From Faecalicatena faecalis (lineage in GTDB: Bacteria > Bacillota > Clostridia > Lachnospirales > Lachnospiraceae): a DNA stretch of 64,000 bases. Below the pieces are notes generated by a model. The model saw only the letters and a program-made list of their open reading frames with translations. It made no database searches and was not told the DNA's origin. Below, in pieces: positions 44,984-54,158 of this stretch (positions are counted from its first letter, which is position 1; each line of letters opens with the position of its first letter). The position numbers and the translations under genes are program-made. The stretch is taken from positions 1 to 64,000 of the forward strand of contig NZ_JABACJ020000006.1 of assembly GCF_012524165.2 (NCBI RefSeq). The letters are read 5' to 3'.

Positions 44984-45040
44984 ACTCCTTTCCAATAAGA
45001 ATTACATATTTTAATTCTTATTGAAAAGGAGTTATTTTTT
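44984..45040. terminator. Bidirectional terminator between pcp and the pdu operon
   Basis: ACTCCTTT.CAATAAGAATT pairs with AATTCTTATTG.AAAGGAGT around a 9-nt loop, an arm of about 20 bp, then a T-rich run. It serves both converging units. Confidence 0.93.
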
Positions 45041-45066
45041 ATACTATTCTTTTATGAACACAGTTT

Positions 45067-45633
45067 TTATCTTCCCATACTCTTCATGACATTCTTCACA
45101 ACTTCCTGCCGCATCCCTTCATCCGGGTCAGATGATGCCTTATAATCCGCATACCGAGCCGCTACATAAAGATAATCAGACAAACGGTTCATATACTGCA
45201 TTGCCTTAGAGTCTGCACCATAATTCTGAGCGACCTTACGAAAACGGCGTTCCGCCCTTCTTGCCACGGCTCTTGCCACATCCAGTCTTGCAGACTGTTC
45301 ACAGCCGCCATACAGGACAAATTCCTTAGCGCGAGGAAAAGAATCCTCCAGATGGTCAATCTCTTCTTCCAGGGCCAGAATCTCTTCTTTCGTAAAACGA
45401 TAGTCCAGATTGCGTGGGTCAGCGATTCCTGCCATCATCTGCATCAGTTCTTTTTGAATCTTGGAAAGACGGTCACTCAAAGACTGGTCAGCAATTACCT
45501 TTGCAAGTCCGATATTACTGCTCAATTCATCGATTGTGCCGAGTAGTTCGATCCGGTCATCGGACTTGGAGACACTGATTCCATTCATGAGGGAGGTCTT
45601 CCCTGAGTCCCCATTTTTAGTGTAAATCTTCAT
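45067..45633 (-). CDS. pduO: Cob(I)alamin adenosyltransferase, PduO type
   Basis: The 188-residue enzyme converts cobalamin to adenosylcobalamin, the cofactor of the diol dehydratase encoded just upstream in the operon. The ATP-binding N-terminus is KIYTKNGDSGKTSLMNG, and the helical core includes RIELLGTIDELSSNIGLAK, EFVLYGGCEQSARLDVARAV and ARRAERR, all typical of the PduO fold. It has only the PduO N-terminal domain, not the haem-binding C-terminal domain of Salmonella PduO. I chose the second ATG (45633), 6 nt after GGGGAG; the first ATG directly abuts it. It ends the pdu operon. Confidence 0.93.
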   Translation of the reverse strand: MKIYTKNGDSGKTSLMNGISVSKSDDRIELLGTIDELSSNIGLAKVIADQSLSDRLSKIQKELMQMMAGIADPRNLDYRFTKEEILALEEEIDHLEDSFPRAKEFVLYGGCEQSARLDVARAVARRAERRFRKVAQNYGADSKAMQYMNRLSDYLYVAARYADYKASSDPDEGMRQEVVKNVMKSMGR

Positions 45634-45688
45634 AGTCATCTCCCCTTTTCATGTTGTAGCTTAGATTCGAGTCGTATATGTAAGTCAT

Positions 45689-46018
45689 TTATTTGAAAGG
45701 CAGCTTCTTGATAGCTCTGGCACTGTTGGCCCCCAGTTTTCTTGACTGCTCCTGACCTGGTTCTAGATACCCTTCAATACTGTGGCCTTTTGGTATCCCA
45801 CGCATCTGCAGTGAAATACTGCATCCATTCATACCGATTCCAGAGCCGAGCATAGAGTCATTGGCCGCAGTCCATGCCAGTTCGTCAGGGGAAGCCTGCT
45901 CCATCTCTTTGATTTCGTAAAAGACGCCCTCTTCTTCGATTCCGGCGCAGACCTCCTTTAAGGTGGAAGCGTCCGGCTGGTATGTATATATGAAAATAGA
46001 TGGTTTCTTTATAATCAT
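45689..46018 (-). CDS. pduH: Diol dehydratase reactivase, small subunit
   Basis: A 109-residue protein homologous to PduH/DdrB. With the large subunit it releases damaged cobalamin from inactivated diol dehydratase. The pattern PSIFIYTYQPDASTLKEVCA and EEEGVFYEIKEME matches the small-subunit fold, itself related to the medium dehydratase subunit. It overlaps the pduG stop by 4 bp (ATGA type), indicating coupling. Confidence 0.9.
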   Translation of the reverse strand: MIIKKPSIFIYTYQPDASTLKEVCAGIEEEGVFYEIKEMEQASPDELAWTAANDSMLGSGIGMNGCSISLQMRGIPKGHSIEGYLEPGQEQSRKLGANSARAIKKLPFK

Positions 46019-47832
46019 GATCTTTCTCCTGCATATGAAAGCACAAGTCCTGTGGCGACTGCATTACGAGGACCTTCAGTACCACGGATATTCCCTCGGC
46101 CGCATACGATTCGGTACCCGGCAAATTCCTCCATGAGCATCTCGGGTATCTCAAAGTCTTCAGCGGAACCTCCGACCAGAACTACATTCGAAATATTTTT
46201 CAGATCGTGTCCCGGAGCCACCTTTTTTAGTGCTCTAAAAGCGTTGGTAACAAAGACCTTCCGTTTTGCATCCCTGCGTACCTGGACAATCTTTTCCATT
46301 GGAATATCCTTCTCAATCCGAATAAAACCGTTCTCAGCCAGAAGCACGACTCTGCCGTAAAATCTGGGGTCAATGGATTCATCAACAAAGGTCATCTGTC
46401 CATTCTCCATGCGCATATGGAATAGGCTCTCCACCTTGGCAAGAGGATACTTTTTGATCTGTTCCGCCATATGGCGGTCTCCCAAGCCAAGCTCCGTCTC
46501 AATCAGCATGGATACCAGCTCCCCGGCTCCTGCCTGATGTGTCATTGTCACTTTTCCATCCTCGGAGATTACAGCAGCATCGGTGGAACCACCGCCCATA
46601 TCCAGAATCGCAAGCGGCAGCTTCGTTCCTGGTGTGGTCAGCGCTCCCAGGCTTGCCATCACTGCCTCGACACCAGCCACTTTGACCTCGGTACCGAGGT
46701 CCAGCTTTAACTTTTCCGCAATCTCCTGCATCGGAAGCTTCTGTGTCTTTACCATGGCGGCGATGCCTACTGCCTTCTCCAGACATGTCTCACCTGCCAG
46801 TGCGCCGGAAATCAGGACCGGTGCCAGTGTGTCGACGGCCAGGATATCGGTGATGCGGATATCCGCATTCGGAGTCTGATCTAATTCGCTCATCCCGTGC
46901 TTAATTCGGGTGAGCATATTTCCAACGTTAGTATTTGGTTGTCCGCTGATGTCGTAGATATTTCCGGCATCGGCTACAGCCTGCATAATCTTCTCTGCCC
47001 CTTCATCCAGATTGATGGAAGAACTGTTTTCAGCATCAAAATAAATCTCTCCAGCAGGCAGGATATTCTCACGGACATTTCCGCCGGGAGTCTTGAGTAC
47101 TACGGCGCTGCGTTTTCCAATCAGGCTCTTGGCGATTGGGGTCACTGTGCGGGTCTCTTCTGCATCCAGGTGGAGCAGTGTTGCGATTCCATACGGGTTG
47201 GAAAGCATCCGCACCGTCTGGCCCGGAAGTGCCACCTCGATAGCAGCCAGAACACCGTCCGGCAGCTTGTCGATCCGGGAGACCTCGTCGATGATCGGGA
47301 CCTTTTTACGCAGGCGGTTCTCCACAAGCACAGCCTCGTCAGCCTGCAGAATCACACCTGTGATATTCAGAGAATCCGATGCCTGATTCAGAATCGCGGC
47401 CACCTCTTCATAGGAATAGGTACTGGGGGATGCAACAATATAAGGCGTGCCCGGCACCCCGCGGGAAAGCTTATCAATCAGAAGGATCTCACCTACGGCT
47501 TGTCCTGCTCCGGCAGGGGTGGACGGATTATGTCCGATCATGGAAGAATCCGTGATGATAGTCTCGGTCAAGGTCTCCATCGCCGTATCGCCGATGACCG
47601 GAGCCGCCTCGTTAAGCCGGATGAGGGAAATGTCTTCGACTTCCCTGCCAATCTTACTCATGGCCTGCTTTAATGCCGATTTGATGGCATGGGTATTCGC
47701 GACCGTTCCTTTGGTTCCGGTCGTAGGGCAGGAGGCACTGGTCAGAAAATGAATATTCCCATCAGAGCGTACTTCTCCTACACATGCTTCAGTTGTTGAA
47801 TTCCCAATGTCTACTCCGGCGATATAACTCAA
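46015..47832 (-). CDS. pduG: Diol dehydratase reactivase, large ATPase subunit
   Basis: The 605-residue ATPase of the actin/Hsp70 fold matches PduG/DdrA. The N-terminal phosphate motif is AGVDIGNSTTEACVGEVRSD and the second is AILDMGGGSTDAAVIS (near residue 410). It exchanges damaged for intact adenosylcobalamin in the dehydratase using ATP. Length equals that of the Salmonella protein, about 610. It overlaps pduE and pduH by 4 bp each, so the genes pduE-pduG-pduH are translationally chained. Confidence 0.95.
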   Translation of the reverse strand: MSYIAGVDIGNSTTEACVGEVRSDGNIHFLTSASCPTTGTKGTVANTHAIKSALKQAMSKIGREVEDISLIRLNEAAPVIGDTAMETLTETIITDSSMIGHNPSTPAGAGQAVGEILLIDKLSRGVPGTPYIVASPSTYSYEEVAAILNQASDSLNITGVILQADEAVLVENRLRKKVPIIDEVSRIDKLPDGVLAAIEVALPGQTVRMLSNPYGIATLLHLDAEETRTVTPIAKSLIGKRSAVVLKTPGGNVRENILPAGEIYFDAENSSSINLDEGAEKIMQAVADAGNIYDISGQPNTNVGNMLTRIKHGMSELDQTPNADIRITDILAVDTLAPVLISGALAGETCLEKAVGIAAMVKTQKLPMQEIAEKLKLDLGTEVKVAGVEAVMASLGALTTPGTKLPLAILDMGGGSTDAAVISEDGKVTMTHQAGAGELVSMLIETELGLGDRHMAEQIKKYPLAKVESLFHMRMENGQMTFVDESIDPRFYGRVVLLAENGFIRIEKDIPMEKIVQVRRDAKRKVFVTNAFRALKKVAPGHDLKNISNVVLVGGSAEDFEIPEMLMEEFAGYRIVCGRGNIRGTEGPRNAVATGLVLSYAGERS

Positions 47833-48221
47833 AGCAGAATCCCTCTTTTCTCATAAACTTCTGCGGCCTCCATGACAAGGCGTGCACAGTTTTTCGCATT
47901 ATATTTTTCCAACAGTTCCTGAGCCATCAGAACCAGCTCCAGCTTTGTGGAACGGTTCGGGCGCAGCTTATCATACATTTTCAAAATCACATCGTCCGGT
48001 ACATCGACCAGCTCAGCGGCACGTTCAAAGTTCTTCTCCATCGGGTCATTGCCGGCTTCTTTGGCAACCTGGCCCTGGGCCTTTAACATGTCCTTGGATA
48101 TCTTGATATCGTCAGCAGAGACATGGTTCTTCATGACCTCATCAAGAGTGATGTCAGTCAGCTTCTTCCCTGTCTTTGACGCAATCTTCTCTTTCTCGTG
48201 TTCTCCTAATGGGTACTGCAT
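47829..48221 (-). CDS. pduE: Propanediol dehydratase small subunit
   Basis: The 130-residue small subunit begins MQYPLGEHEKEKIASKTG and contains the family core LEDVMKNHVSADDIKIS-like segment (here LDEVMKNHVSADDIKISKDM) and DVILKMYDKLRPNRSTKLEL. It lacks the N-terminal extension that carries a second targeting helix in the Salmonella protein. It starts directly after the pduD stop. Confidence 0.94.
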   Translation of the reverse strand: MQYPLGEHEKEKIASKTGKKLTDITLDEVMKNHVSADDIKISKDMLKAQGQVAKEAGNDPMEKNFERAAELVDVPDDVILKMYDKLRPNRSTKLELVLMAQELLEKYNAKNCARLVMEAAEVYEKRGILL

Positions 48222-48905
48222 TTATCTTCCCTCCCATTCGATAATTCCGACTTCAGAATCCAGCTGCTCGGTCTCTGCGATGTGCATCAGAGCGGCTTTG
48301 ACCTGGTATTTCGGTCTGGACATCGGGTCATTGGTACATGGAACAGGTACGACCTGCTCGCCTTTGACATATTTGGCTGCATTCTTTCCAATCTTCCGGT
48401 AAGTCTCCAGGTCCATCAGCGGTGCCTGTGGGAACAGCTCCAGGTTGGAAAGCGGATACAGATCCTTCTGGTGGATGACTGTCGTTCCCTTGGACTGGAT
48501 GCCGATGCCGATTCCGGAACCGGACAGCTTAGCAGCCTCCAGTGCCATAAAGCAGACGTCTGAGGTGTCCAGAATCTTAACGACTCTTGGAATCATGCCT
48601 TCTTCTTCGATACCTGCTTTTACATTTTTCAGGACGTCCTCAAGCGGAATGCCGCAGATCGTTTTCTTGATCTCCATCTGGAAAGCGGCGCCGACTCCGA
48701 TGACTACTTCCTTCGGGTCCGTTCCCTTCTTTGCCCTTGGATAAGAAGCGTAGGAGGTCTTGACCGGATTGATCCTGTCGCGTCCTTCCATAGATGGTAC
48801 AGGAGCAGGTGCACTCACCTTAACACCTGTTCCGTCTGTTCTGTGCTTCATCTCTGTGAGGACTGCATTTGTTATCTGTTTTACTAAATCTTCATTTACC
48901 TGCAT
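48222..48905 (-). CDS. pduD: Propanediol dehydratase medium subunit
   Basis: The 227-residue medium subunit has the core [46 protein letters not shown] and [20 protein letters not shown], closely following Salmonella PduD. The N-terminus [20 protein letters not shown] aligns with the amphipathic encapsulation helix of PduD (MEINEKLLRQIIEDVL), which directs cargo into a metabolosome. A proline/alanine-rich linker follows. Shell genes are absent here but the signal suggests they exist elsewhere in the genome or did so recently. AGGAGG precedes the ATG. Confidence 0.95.
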   Translation of the reverse strand: MQVNEDLVKQITNAVLTEMKHRTDGTGVKVSAPAPVPSMEGRDRINPVKTSYASYPRAKKGTDPKEVVIGVGAAFQMEIKKTICGIPLEDVLKNVKAGIEEEGMIPRVVKILDTSDVCFMALEAAKLSGSGIGIGIQSKGTTVIHQKDLYPLSNLELFPQAPLMDLETYRKIGKNAAKYVKGEQVVPVPCTNDPMSRPKYQVKAALMHIAETEQLDSEVGIIEWEGR

Positions 48906-48916
48906 GCTCTTTCCTC

Positions 48917-50581
48917 CTATATATCCTGTGGGTTAATGATATGAGGGATCTTCTTGATCTCCTCCCAGCGTTCGCCTTCTACGCGGTATCCCGTTCCCGG
49001 TCCCATGTAATCATTCGGAGTATTGACACCGGAAAGTACGTGGAAATCTTTGTCCAGAATGGCAGCAGTCTGCATGTAATCGCCGACCACACGCTGCTTG
49101 AGCATGTTCAGTACGCTCTCGGCAATATCCTGGTATCCGGATTCTGCCAGCGCTTTGACCACATCGACACCCGTGATTCCACGTTTTAACACATCTTCAG
49201 CAGCCATCAGGTCAGCCGTCACATCACGGGGAAGCGTATCTTTACTTCCGTGTGCATAAGCAACTGCTTCCACCTGCTCATCGGAAATCGGAGAGAGTCC
49301 GAGCTGCCCAAATACAGCCTGTACAGCCTTGCCGGCTTTCATCCTCACGCGGATGACCTCTTCCTCTGTTACAGGTTTCAGTCCGCCGTCCACCTGCATA
49401 TCTCTCTGCAGTACATTATAATCATCAAAATCTTCCGCATCGAAGTTCGAACCTGCGAACATATTATCGTAGTTCGGTTCTGCCGCATATCCTGAGAAAA
49501 TGAAGTCAGTTCCCGGCAGGAACTGCAGCATAGTCCTTGCGGTTCTTCTCATGTCAGAGTTGGAAAAACTCTGGTCATTGGAGGATGCACATTCCAGTCC
49601 CAAAAGTGCAGCGACAAGATTCTCACTCATAACCTCACGGATACCTCCCGGTACAGCTCCCGGCACGCCGATACAGCTTACGGAACCATTCTGGATTCCC
49701 TGGCTTCCGGCACCTTTGGTCGCATAGAGGCAGCGGCACTCCAGATAGAGCATGGACTTCTTCTCGCTGTTGCCCATCAGTACTTCAGAGCCTGATCCAG
49801 ATGTAAAACGGACCTTTAAGCCTCTGGAGGCATATGCGGAGTTCAAAAATGCTTTTGAATATGGAGTATCATCCCCATCGATAAATACCTTTTCAGTTCC
49901 ATATACGGAAAGGGTCTCTGCGTATGTAGTCAGTCCGCGGATTCCCAGCTCCAGCTCGGTCGCTTCCTCAGCGGAGCACTGGGTCAGTACACCCGGGCGT
50001 CCGACCTGCGACCCGATCAGAAGAGCCATTGCGCTGAGCGGTGCGTATCTTGCAACACCCATGGTCGTCTCTTCCTCGGCAAATCCACGTAAAGCGCCCT
50101 CGGCAGCATCTGCTGCAATCTGCACCGGATCGTCCTTCAAGTTGGTAATATGGGCCTGGTTCCCCGGAGTCTTACGTGCACGGATCTTCTGCATGCCCAT
50201 CATCAGTTCCACGACATTCAGATGGTTCATGACCTCCACCATCTTGGCAGGGGTGATTCCGCTTATTACCTCCAGTATCTCCTTCCTGGAGACGTGGATA
50301 TCTACGATCATCCTGGCAATATCCAGTGAAGGGACTGTCATGGATCTTTCCGCTCTTTCAATATTAATTGCATAATCTGCAATAAACTGGTCGATAAAAT
50401 CGAAATCCTCTCTTTTCTTACCATCCAGCTCCACGATCTTCCCATTCTCAATTTGAATAGACGGCTTCGGATCATAAGGGCTGCTCATTGCGACAAATCC
50501 CATCTCCGGCCACTCATTGATGTAGCCATCCAGATTGACGGGGCGTCGATCCAGCGTTTCAATACGTTTTGATCTCTTCAT
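48917..50581 (-). CDS. pduC: Propanediol dehydratase large subunit
   Basis: The 554-residue catalytic subunit converts 1,2-propanediol to propanal using adenosylcobalamin. It starts [20 protein letters not shown] and contains [36 protein letters not shown] and [20 protein letters not shown], all family signatures. Glycerol is a usual alternative substrate. It is the first gene of the six-gene unit C-D-E-G-H-O on the minus strand with a good promoter 150 bp upstream. AGGAGAAGAAAAGG precedes the ATG. Its substrate would come from rhamnose or fucose through lactaldehyde, which links it to the rhamnosidases of the window. Confidence 0.96.
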   Translation of the reverse strand: MKRSKRIETLDRRPVNLDGYINEWPEMGFVAMSSPYDPKPSIQIENGKIVELDGKKREDFDFIDQFIADYAINIERAERSMTVPSLDIARMIVDIHVSRKEILEVISGITPAKMVEVMNHLNVVELMMGMQKIRARKTPGNQAHITNLKDDPVQIAADAAEGALRGFAEEETTMGVARYAPLSAMALLIGSQVGRPGVLTQCSAEEATELELGIRGLTTYAETLSVYGTEKVFIDGDDTPYSKAFLNSAYASRGLKVRFTSGSGSEVLMGNSEKKSMLYLECRCLYATKGAGSQGIQNGSVSCIGVPGAVPGGIREVMSENLVAALLGLECASSNDQSFSNSDMRRTARTMLQFLPGTDFIFSGYAAEPNYDNMFAGSNFDAEDFDDYNVLQRDMQVDGGLKPVTEEEVIRVRMKAGKAVQAVFGQLGLSPISDEQVEAVAYAHGSKDTLPRDVTADLMAAEDVLKRGITGVDVVKALAESGYQDIAESVLNMLKQRVVGDYMQTAAILDKDFHVLSGVNTPNDYMGPGTGYRVEGERWEEIKKIPHIINPQDI

Positions 50582-50619
50582 CCTTTTCTTCTCCTAACGC
50601 ATACTTTATTCCACAGCTT

Positions 50620-50696
50620 CCTGCGGACCCGCCCGCAGGGCATGTATTACGGTGTGCTCCTGGGATATATCTTATCAGATATCAACTGCCTGATAA
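50620..50696 (-). other. Structured leader of the pdu operon
   Basis: Between the pdu promoter and pduC, the leader of roughly 140 nt can form two hairpins: TTATCAG/CTGATAA (50672-50678 with 50690-50696) and CCTGCGG/CCGCAGG with a hexaloop (50620-50626 with 50633-50639). No B12-box was seen, and the hexaloop does not match an ANTAR site. Post-transcriptional control is possible. Confidence 0.5.
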
Positions 50697-50726
50697 GTAC
50701 AATATCCCCAATATTACAGTAATTTT

Positions 50727-50755
50727 ATTATACAACAACCACAGGGAAATAGCAA
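50727..50755 (-). promoter_or_regulatory. Promoter of the pdu operon
   Basis: On the minus strand TTGCTA (complement of 50750-50755), 17 bp, TATAAT (complement of 50727-50732). The rest of the 385-bp gap toward the Fic gene shows only a terminator near 50864-50896 and CCCTTAA boxes. Confidence 0.7.
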
Positions 50756-50863
50756 TCTAATATTGTGAGAAACAAGCAAAAAACCACAAAGATGAAGATG
50801 GAAAACCACAAGAAACAACATTTATGAAATTTACTGACTGGGAAAGCAATATATAGGAGTGCT

Positions 50864-50896
50864 AAAGAAAAAGCACCTGCCGTTTTGGCAGATGCT
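50864..50896 (-). terminator. Terminator of the Fic gene
   Basis: AGCA..TGCC and GGCA..TGCT pair around GTTTT; on the minus strand the stem is followed by a TTTTTCTTT run. It lies about 70 bp after the Fic stop. Confidence 0.75.
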
Positions 50897-50915
50897 TCTC
50901 GTAATATTTATTCTT

Positions 50916-50945
50916 CCCCTTAAATTCATGGTTCTCTTAAGGGAA
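50916..50945. promoter_or_regulatory. CCCTTAA inverted repeat downstream of Fic
   Basis: CCCCTTAA (50916-50923) and TTAAGGGAA (50937-50945) form an inverted pair of the same word found in the Fic promoter region (51932-52012). Its position past the stop, before the terminator, could allow looping or transcript effects. Confidence 0.55.
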
Positions 50946-50966
50946 AGTATATTTGATTAAGGGCAT

Positions 50967-51932
50967 TTACTTCAACCGGATGTAGCAGGTTGCTCTTCCT
51001 GTGCCTTCCCGTCTTAACTCACCGGACTTTACCAGCTTTCGTAAAGAGCTCTCAATGGAACTGATGCTTAGGGACGGGCATAGTTCCCGGATGTCTTGCT
51101 TATTGAATCTTCCAATTTTATTTTGTGTTGCTTTTCTTACCATGTCAATGGCAGGTAATTTGGTTTCAACGATGGAAAATCTGTCTTCAAAATCCTTATA
51201 TGCCGCCAGTATGATGCTAAGCAAATATTTGATAAATGGAATCGTATCCTCGCAGCCTTCATGCCATCCATCCTGTGATTGGCTAAGGGCACCATAATAA
51301 AGGTCTTTCGCCTGTGCAATCTTAGCCTCCAGTGAGATGTACTTTCCGACATAAAAACCATTTCGGTATAAAAGGAGTGTCGTGAGTAAACGGCTCATTC
51401 GGCCATTTCCGTCATTAAAGGGATGGATACATAAAAAGTCGTGAATAAACACTGGTATTGCAATCAAGGGCTCAACTTCCATGTTTCCAATGACTCGATT
51501 ATACTCTTCACAGATTCTATCAAGGGCCTCTGGTGTTTCAAATGGGGCAAGTGGATTGTTCATGTAGCTGTACATAATTTTGTGCAGCTGCAGGATGTAG
51601 TTTCTTGAAATTGGAATAGTATCAAAGTTCTCGTGAATGACATTTAGAACATCACGATATCCGGCGATTTCCAGTTCATCACGATTTCTGGGAGTCGTTT
51701 TTTTTTCCACCAGCTGTTTGATTCGTGTGTTGGTGGTGACGATACCTTCGATGGCATTAGATGCCTCGGTACTCTGTACTTTTGCGATCTCAACAAGCTT
51801 TTCCAGCTCCTTTGGACGCTGCTTTAAGTATTGCTCCTGTTTACCGGCTTCTTTATAGATCGCTGCTATATATCCAAGGATATCAGAGTCCCATTTCTGT
51901 TCTCTGATTTTTGAATAGTTAAATTCCCTCAT
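50967..51932 (-). CDS. Fic-domain protein with C-terminal winged helix
   Basis: The 321-residue protein would AMPylate a target with ATP. The Fic motif HPFNDGNGRMSR lies near residues 170-181. An N-terminal helix carries the autoinhibitory motif SNAIEG (near 58-63), the S/TxxxEG form of class II Fic enzymes, so activity is expected to be self-restrained. The N-terminal part is of the Fic_N type (YIAAIYKEAG, KRLVEKKTTPRNRDELEIAG-like). The last 80 residues (KFNKQDIRELCPSLSISSIE-like) form a winged helix-turn-helix, so it may bind DNA. CCCTTAA boxes on both sides of the gene would be natural targets. Targets of AMPylation are unknown. ATG overlaps a box and follows AAAGGAGG. Confidence 0.9.
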   Translation of the reverse strand: MREFNYSKIREQKWDSDILGYIAAIYKEAGKQEQYLKQRPKELEKLVEIAKVQSTEASNAIEGIVTTNTRIKQLVEKKTTPRNRDELEIAGYRDVLNVIHENFDTIPISRNYILQLHKIMYSYMNNPLAPFETPEALDRICEEYNRVIGNMEVEPLIAIPVFIHDFLCIHPFNDGNGRMSRLLTTLLLYRNGFYVGKYISLEAKIAQAKDLYYGALSQSQDGWHEGCEDTIPFIKYLLSIILAAYKDFEDRFSIVETKLPAIDMVRKATQNKIGRFNKQDIRELCPSLSISSIESSLRKLVKSGELRREGTGRATCYIRLK

Positions 51933-52012
51933 CCCTTAACCTCCTTTTGTTTCCCTTAAATATTATTATAAAATAAGGGAAAAGTCAATTCGCAAGGGAA
52001 TTATCCCTTAAA
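51932..52012. promoter_or_regulatory. CCCTTAA operator-like array in the Fic promoter region
   Basis: TCCCTTAA at 51932 and 51952, TAAGGGA at 51974, and the palindrome AAGGGAA..TCCCTTA at 51994-52010 recur at about 20-bp steps. The first box overlaps the Fic start codon and the next lie within the probable promoter. Even spacing of two helical turns suggests binding of a dimeric regulator, most simply the Fic protein's own winged helix. Confidence 0.65.
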
Positions 52013-52276
52013 ATAGACCTATAATTAAGGTAAAAGTCAGAATCTTAGATAAATAGTATGCCCCGTGGATCTTAAACTTATTCATTGGAATTATTGCCAC
52101 AGTGGTTAGCTCGGTCAGCTGTAACTCCGGTTTTAGTCCAATCCATTTCCAACAACTGACTCAATATGCTGCTCCTACTTTCATATAAGTAAAATATCTG
52201 TGCTTTTCCCCCTGAATTTGTTACAATGATATTAAATCTTATTGATCAGTTTGCATTTAACCAAAAGGAGCGGCCT

Positions 52277-54142
52277 ATGCGTATTACGAGTCTGCGGATC
52301 CGGAATTTTAAATCCATCCGCCACATGTACATCGAGAATATTGAGAACGCCCTGATTCTTGTGGGTCAGAACAATACAGGAAAGACAGCGGTCCTGGATG
52401 CAATCCGTGCAGTCGGAGGTTCTTACTGCATTCAGCCGGAGGATTTTCAGGAGGACTTTTCCAATATTGAAGTCTTCGTGACATTGAAATTGGAAGAGGA
52501 GGATCTGATGCGGTTCCGGGAGAATGGGATTGTGAGCCAGTACCGGAGGAGCGAGGCATGGATGAAGGATTTCAGGAAGAAGCTGCCTTCTTATGATGAT
52601 CATGGGAACTTAAGCTTTGAATTTATTGCAAATAAGGATGGCAGAGTGCGGTACCATGACGGGGTACAGAAGAATAACCCTCATATTATAGAGGTATTTC
52701 CTCAGATTTATTATATGGACACAAAGAGGGAACTGGACCAGCTGCAGAGCGATATGCTGATGCTACAGGAGGATGAACTGTTAAAACGGATGCGCCGCAA
52801 CTGCTGTATTTTCGACCAGTCCAAGGTGTGCAACCATTGTTTTGCCTGCATCGGGCTGATCAACCAGAAGAAGCCGGAAGAACTGAACGCATTTGAGACG
52901 GCTAAGCTTCTCGATTATAAGCTTTATCAGCTGAATCTGGATGCATTTGCAAAGAAGGTAAATGAGAACTTCAGGAAGAATGGCGGGCAGGAGGAGATTA
53001 TTTATTCCATGAACCGGGATATGGAACGGATGCTGCTTGTGACAACGGAGATCAGGAACCGGGAAAGAAGTGCCGCCAGAAGCGCGACGCGTCCGATTGG
53101 GCAGATGGGGAAAGGCATGCGCAGTATTTATATGCTGTCTCTGCTGGAAACTTATGCGCAGGGAGAGGAGCGGGTGCCGAGTATTATTATGGTGGAGGAC
53201 CCGGAATTATTTCTGCACCCGAAGCTGCAGAAGGTATCGGGAGAGATCCTGTACCGTCTGTCCAGGCAAAACCAGGTTGTATTTTCTACCCATTCTCCGA
53301 ATCTGCTGGCTAATTTCAACAGCAGACAGATCCGGCAGGTGGTGCTGGATGAAGATGGATATTCCCAGACAAGAGAGAAAACGGATATCAGCGCAATCCT
53401 GGACGATCTTGGGTACACAGCCAATGATCTGATGAATGTAAATTTCGTTTTTATTGTGGAGGGAAAGCAGGATAAAAGCCGACTGCCTCTGCTGATTAAG
53501 AAGTACTATTCCGAGACTTATGATTCGGACGGGAATCTGTCCAGGATCGCAATCATTACGACCAATAGCTGTACAAATATCAAGACTTATGCGAATCTGA
53601 AATATATGAACCAGATTTATTTAAAAGACCAGTTCTTGATGATACGCGATGGGGATGGCGACGACCCGGAGAAGCTTAAGGGGCAGCTCTGTAAGTATTA
53701 CGAGGAGCGAAGCGTAGAGGATATCGACAAACTCCCCCGGGTCATGCCGCAGAATGTTCTGATTCTTCATTACTATTCCTTCGAGAACTATTTTCTGAAT
53801 CCGAAGGTTATGGCAGAGCTTGGTGTGATAGAATCAGAGGAGGCGTTTTATGAGATTTTTCTGGAGAAGTGGAAAGAATATCTCTATAAAATCAGGAGCG
53901 GGCGGCATTTGCAGGAGGTGCTGGGCAAGAACCTGGAAAGCATCACGGATGTGAAGGAACATATGGAGGAGATCAAGACTTATATGCGGGGGCATAACCT
54001 GTATGACATCTTTTATGGAAGATACAGAGAGCAGGAACAGGAACTGCTGACAAGATATATCGATCTTGCGCCGAGGGATGATTTTAAAGATATCCTGGAT
54101 TCAATCGACAGGTTTATTTACTTTGAGAATCGAAAAAAATAA
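52277..54142 (+). CDS. OLD-family ATPase/TOPRIM nuclease-like protein
   Basis: The 621-residue protein has an SMC-like ATPase split by a long insertion: Walker A GQNNTGKT (residues 30-37), ABC-like Walker B IIMVEDPELFLHP (near 303-315), and the H-loop STHSPNLLANF (near 333). A TOPRIM domain follows (IVEGKQDKSRLPLL near 391 and IRDGDGDD near 456), as in OLD-family endonucleases. Unusual is a cysteine cluster CCIFDQSKVCNHCFACIG at about 174-192 that looks like a metal site. No UvrD-like helicase gene adjoins, so it is not a Gabija pair. OLD proteins act in phage defence or repair. ATG 52277 follows AAAAGGAGCGG. DNA upstream (52060-52225) has nothing recognised. Confidence 0.83.
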   Translation: MRITSLRIRNFKSIRHMYIENIENALILVGQNNTGKTAVLDAIRAVGGSYCIQPEDFQEDFSNIEVFVTLKLEEEDLMRFRENGIVSQYRRSEAWMKDFRKKLPSYDDHGNLSFEFIANKDGRVRYHDGVQKNNPHIIEVFPQIYYMDTKRELDQLQSDMLMLQEDELLKRMRRNCCIFDQSKVCNHCFACIGLINQKKPEELNAFETAKLLDYKLYQLNLDAFAKKVNENFRKNGGQEEIIYSMNRDMERMLLVTTEIRNRERSAARSATRPIGQMGKGMRSIYMLSLLETYAQGEERVPSIIMVEDPELFLHPKLQKVSGEILYRLSRQNQVVFSTHSPNLLANFNSRQIRQVVLDEDGYSQTREKTDISAILDDLGYTANDLMNVNFVFIVEGKQDKSRLPLLIKKYYSETYDSDGNLSRIAIITTNSCTNIKTYANLKYMNQIYLKDQFLMIRDGDGDDPEKLKGQLCKYYEERSVEDIDKLPRVMPQNVLILHYYSFENYFLNPKVMAELGVIESEEAFYEIFLEKWKEYLYKIRSGRHLQEVLGKNLESITDVKEHMEEIKTYMRGHNLYDIFYGRYREQEQELLTRYIDLAPRDDFKDILDSIDRFIYFENRKK

Positions 54143-54158
54143 ATGAGGAGGAACGAAA

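Noticed and set aside
46897-47673. Plus-strand frame of 258 codons opposite pduG
   Set aside because: Antisense shadow of a clear reactivase gene; no ribosome site or family match.
50582-50760. Cobalamin riboswitch in the pdu leader
   Set aside because: The leader is too short and no B12 box was found; only simple hairpins are visible.
52075-52160. tRNA-like words TTAGCTCGGTCAG and TTTTAGTCCAATCC
   Set aside because: The distance between the D-arm-like and T-arm-like parts is too short for an anticodon arm, and there is no acceptor stem.
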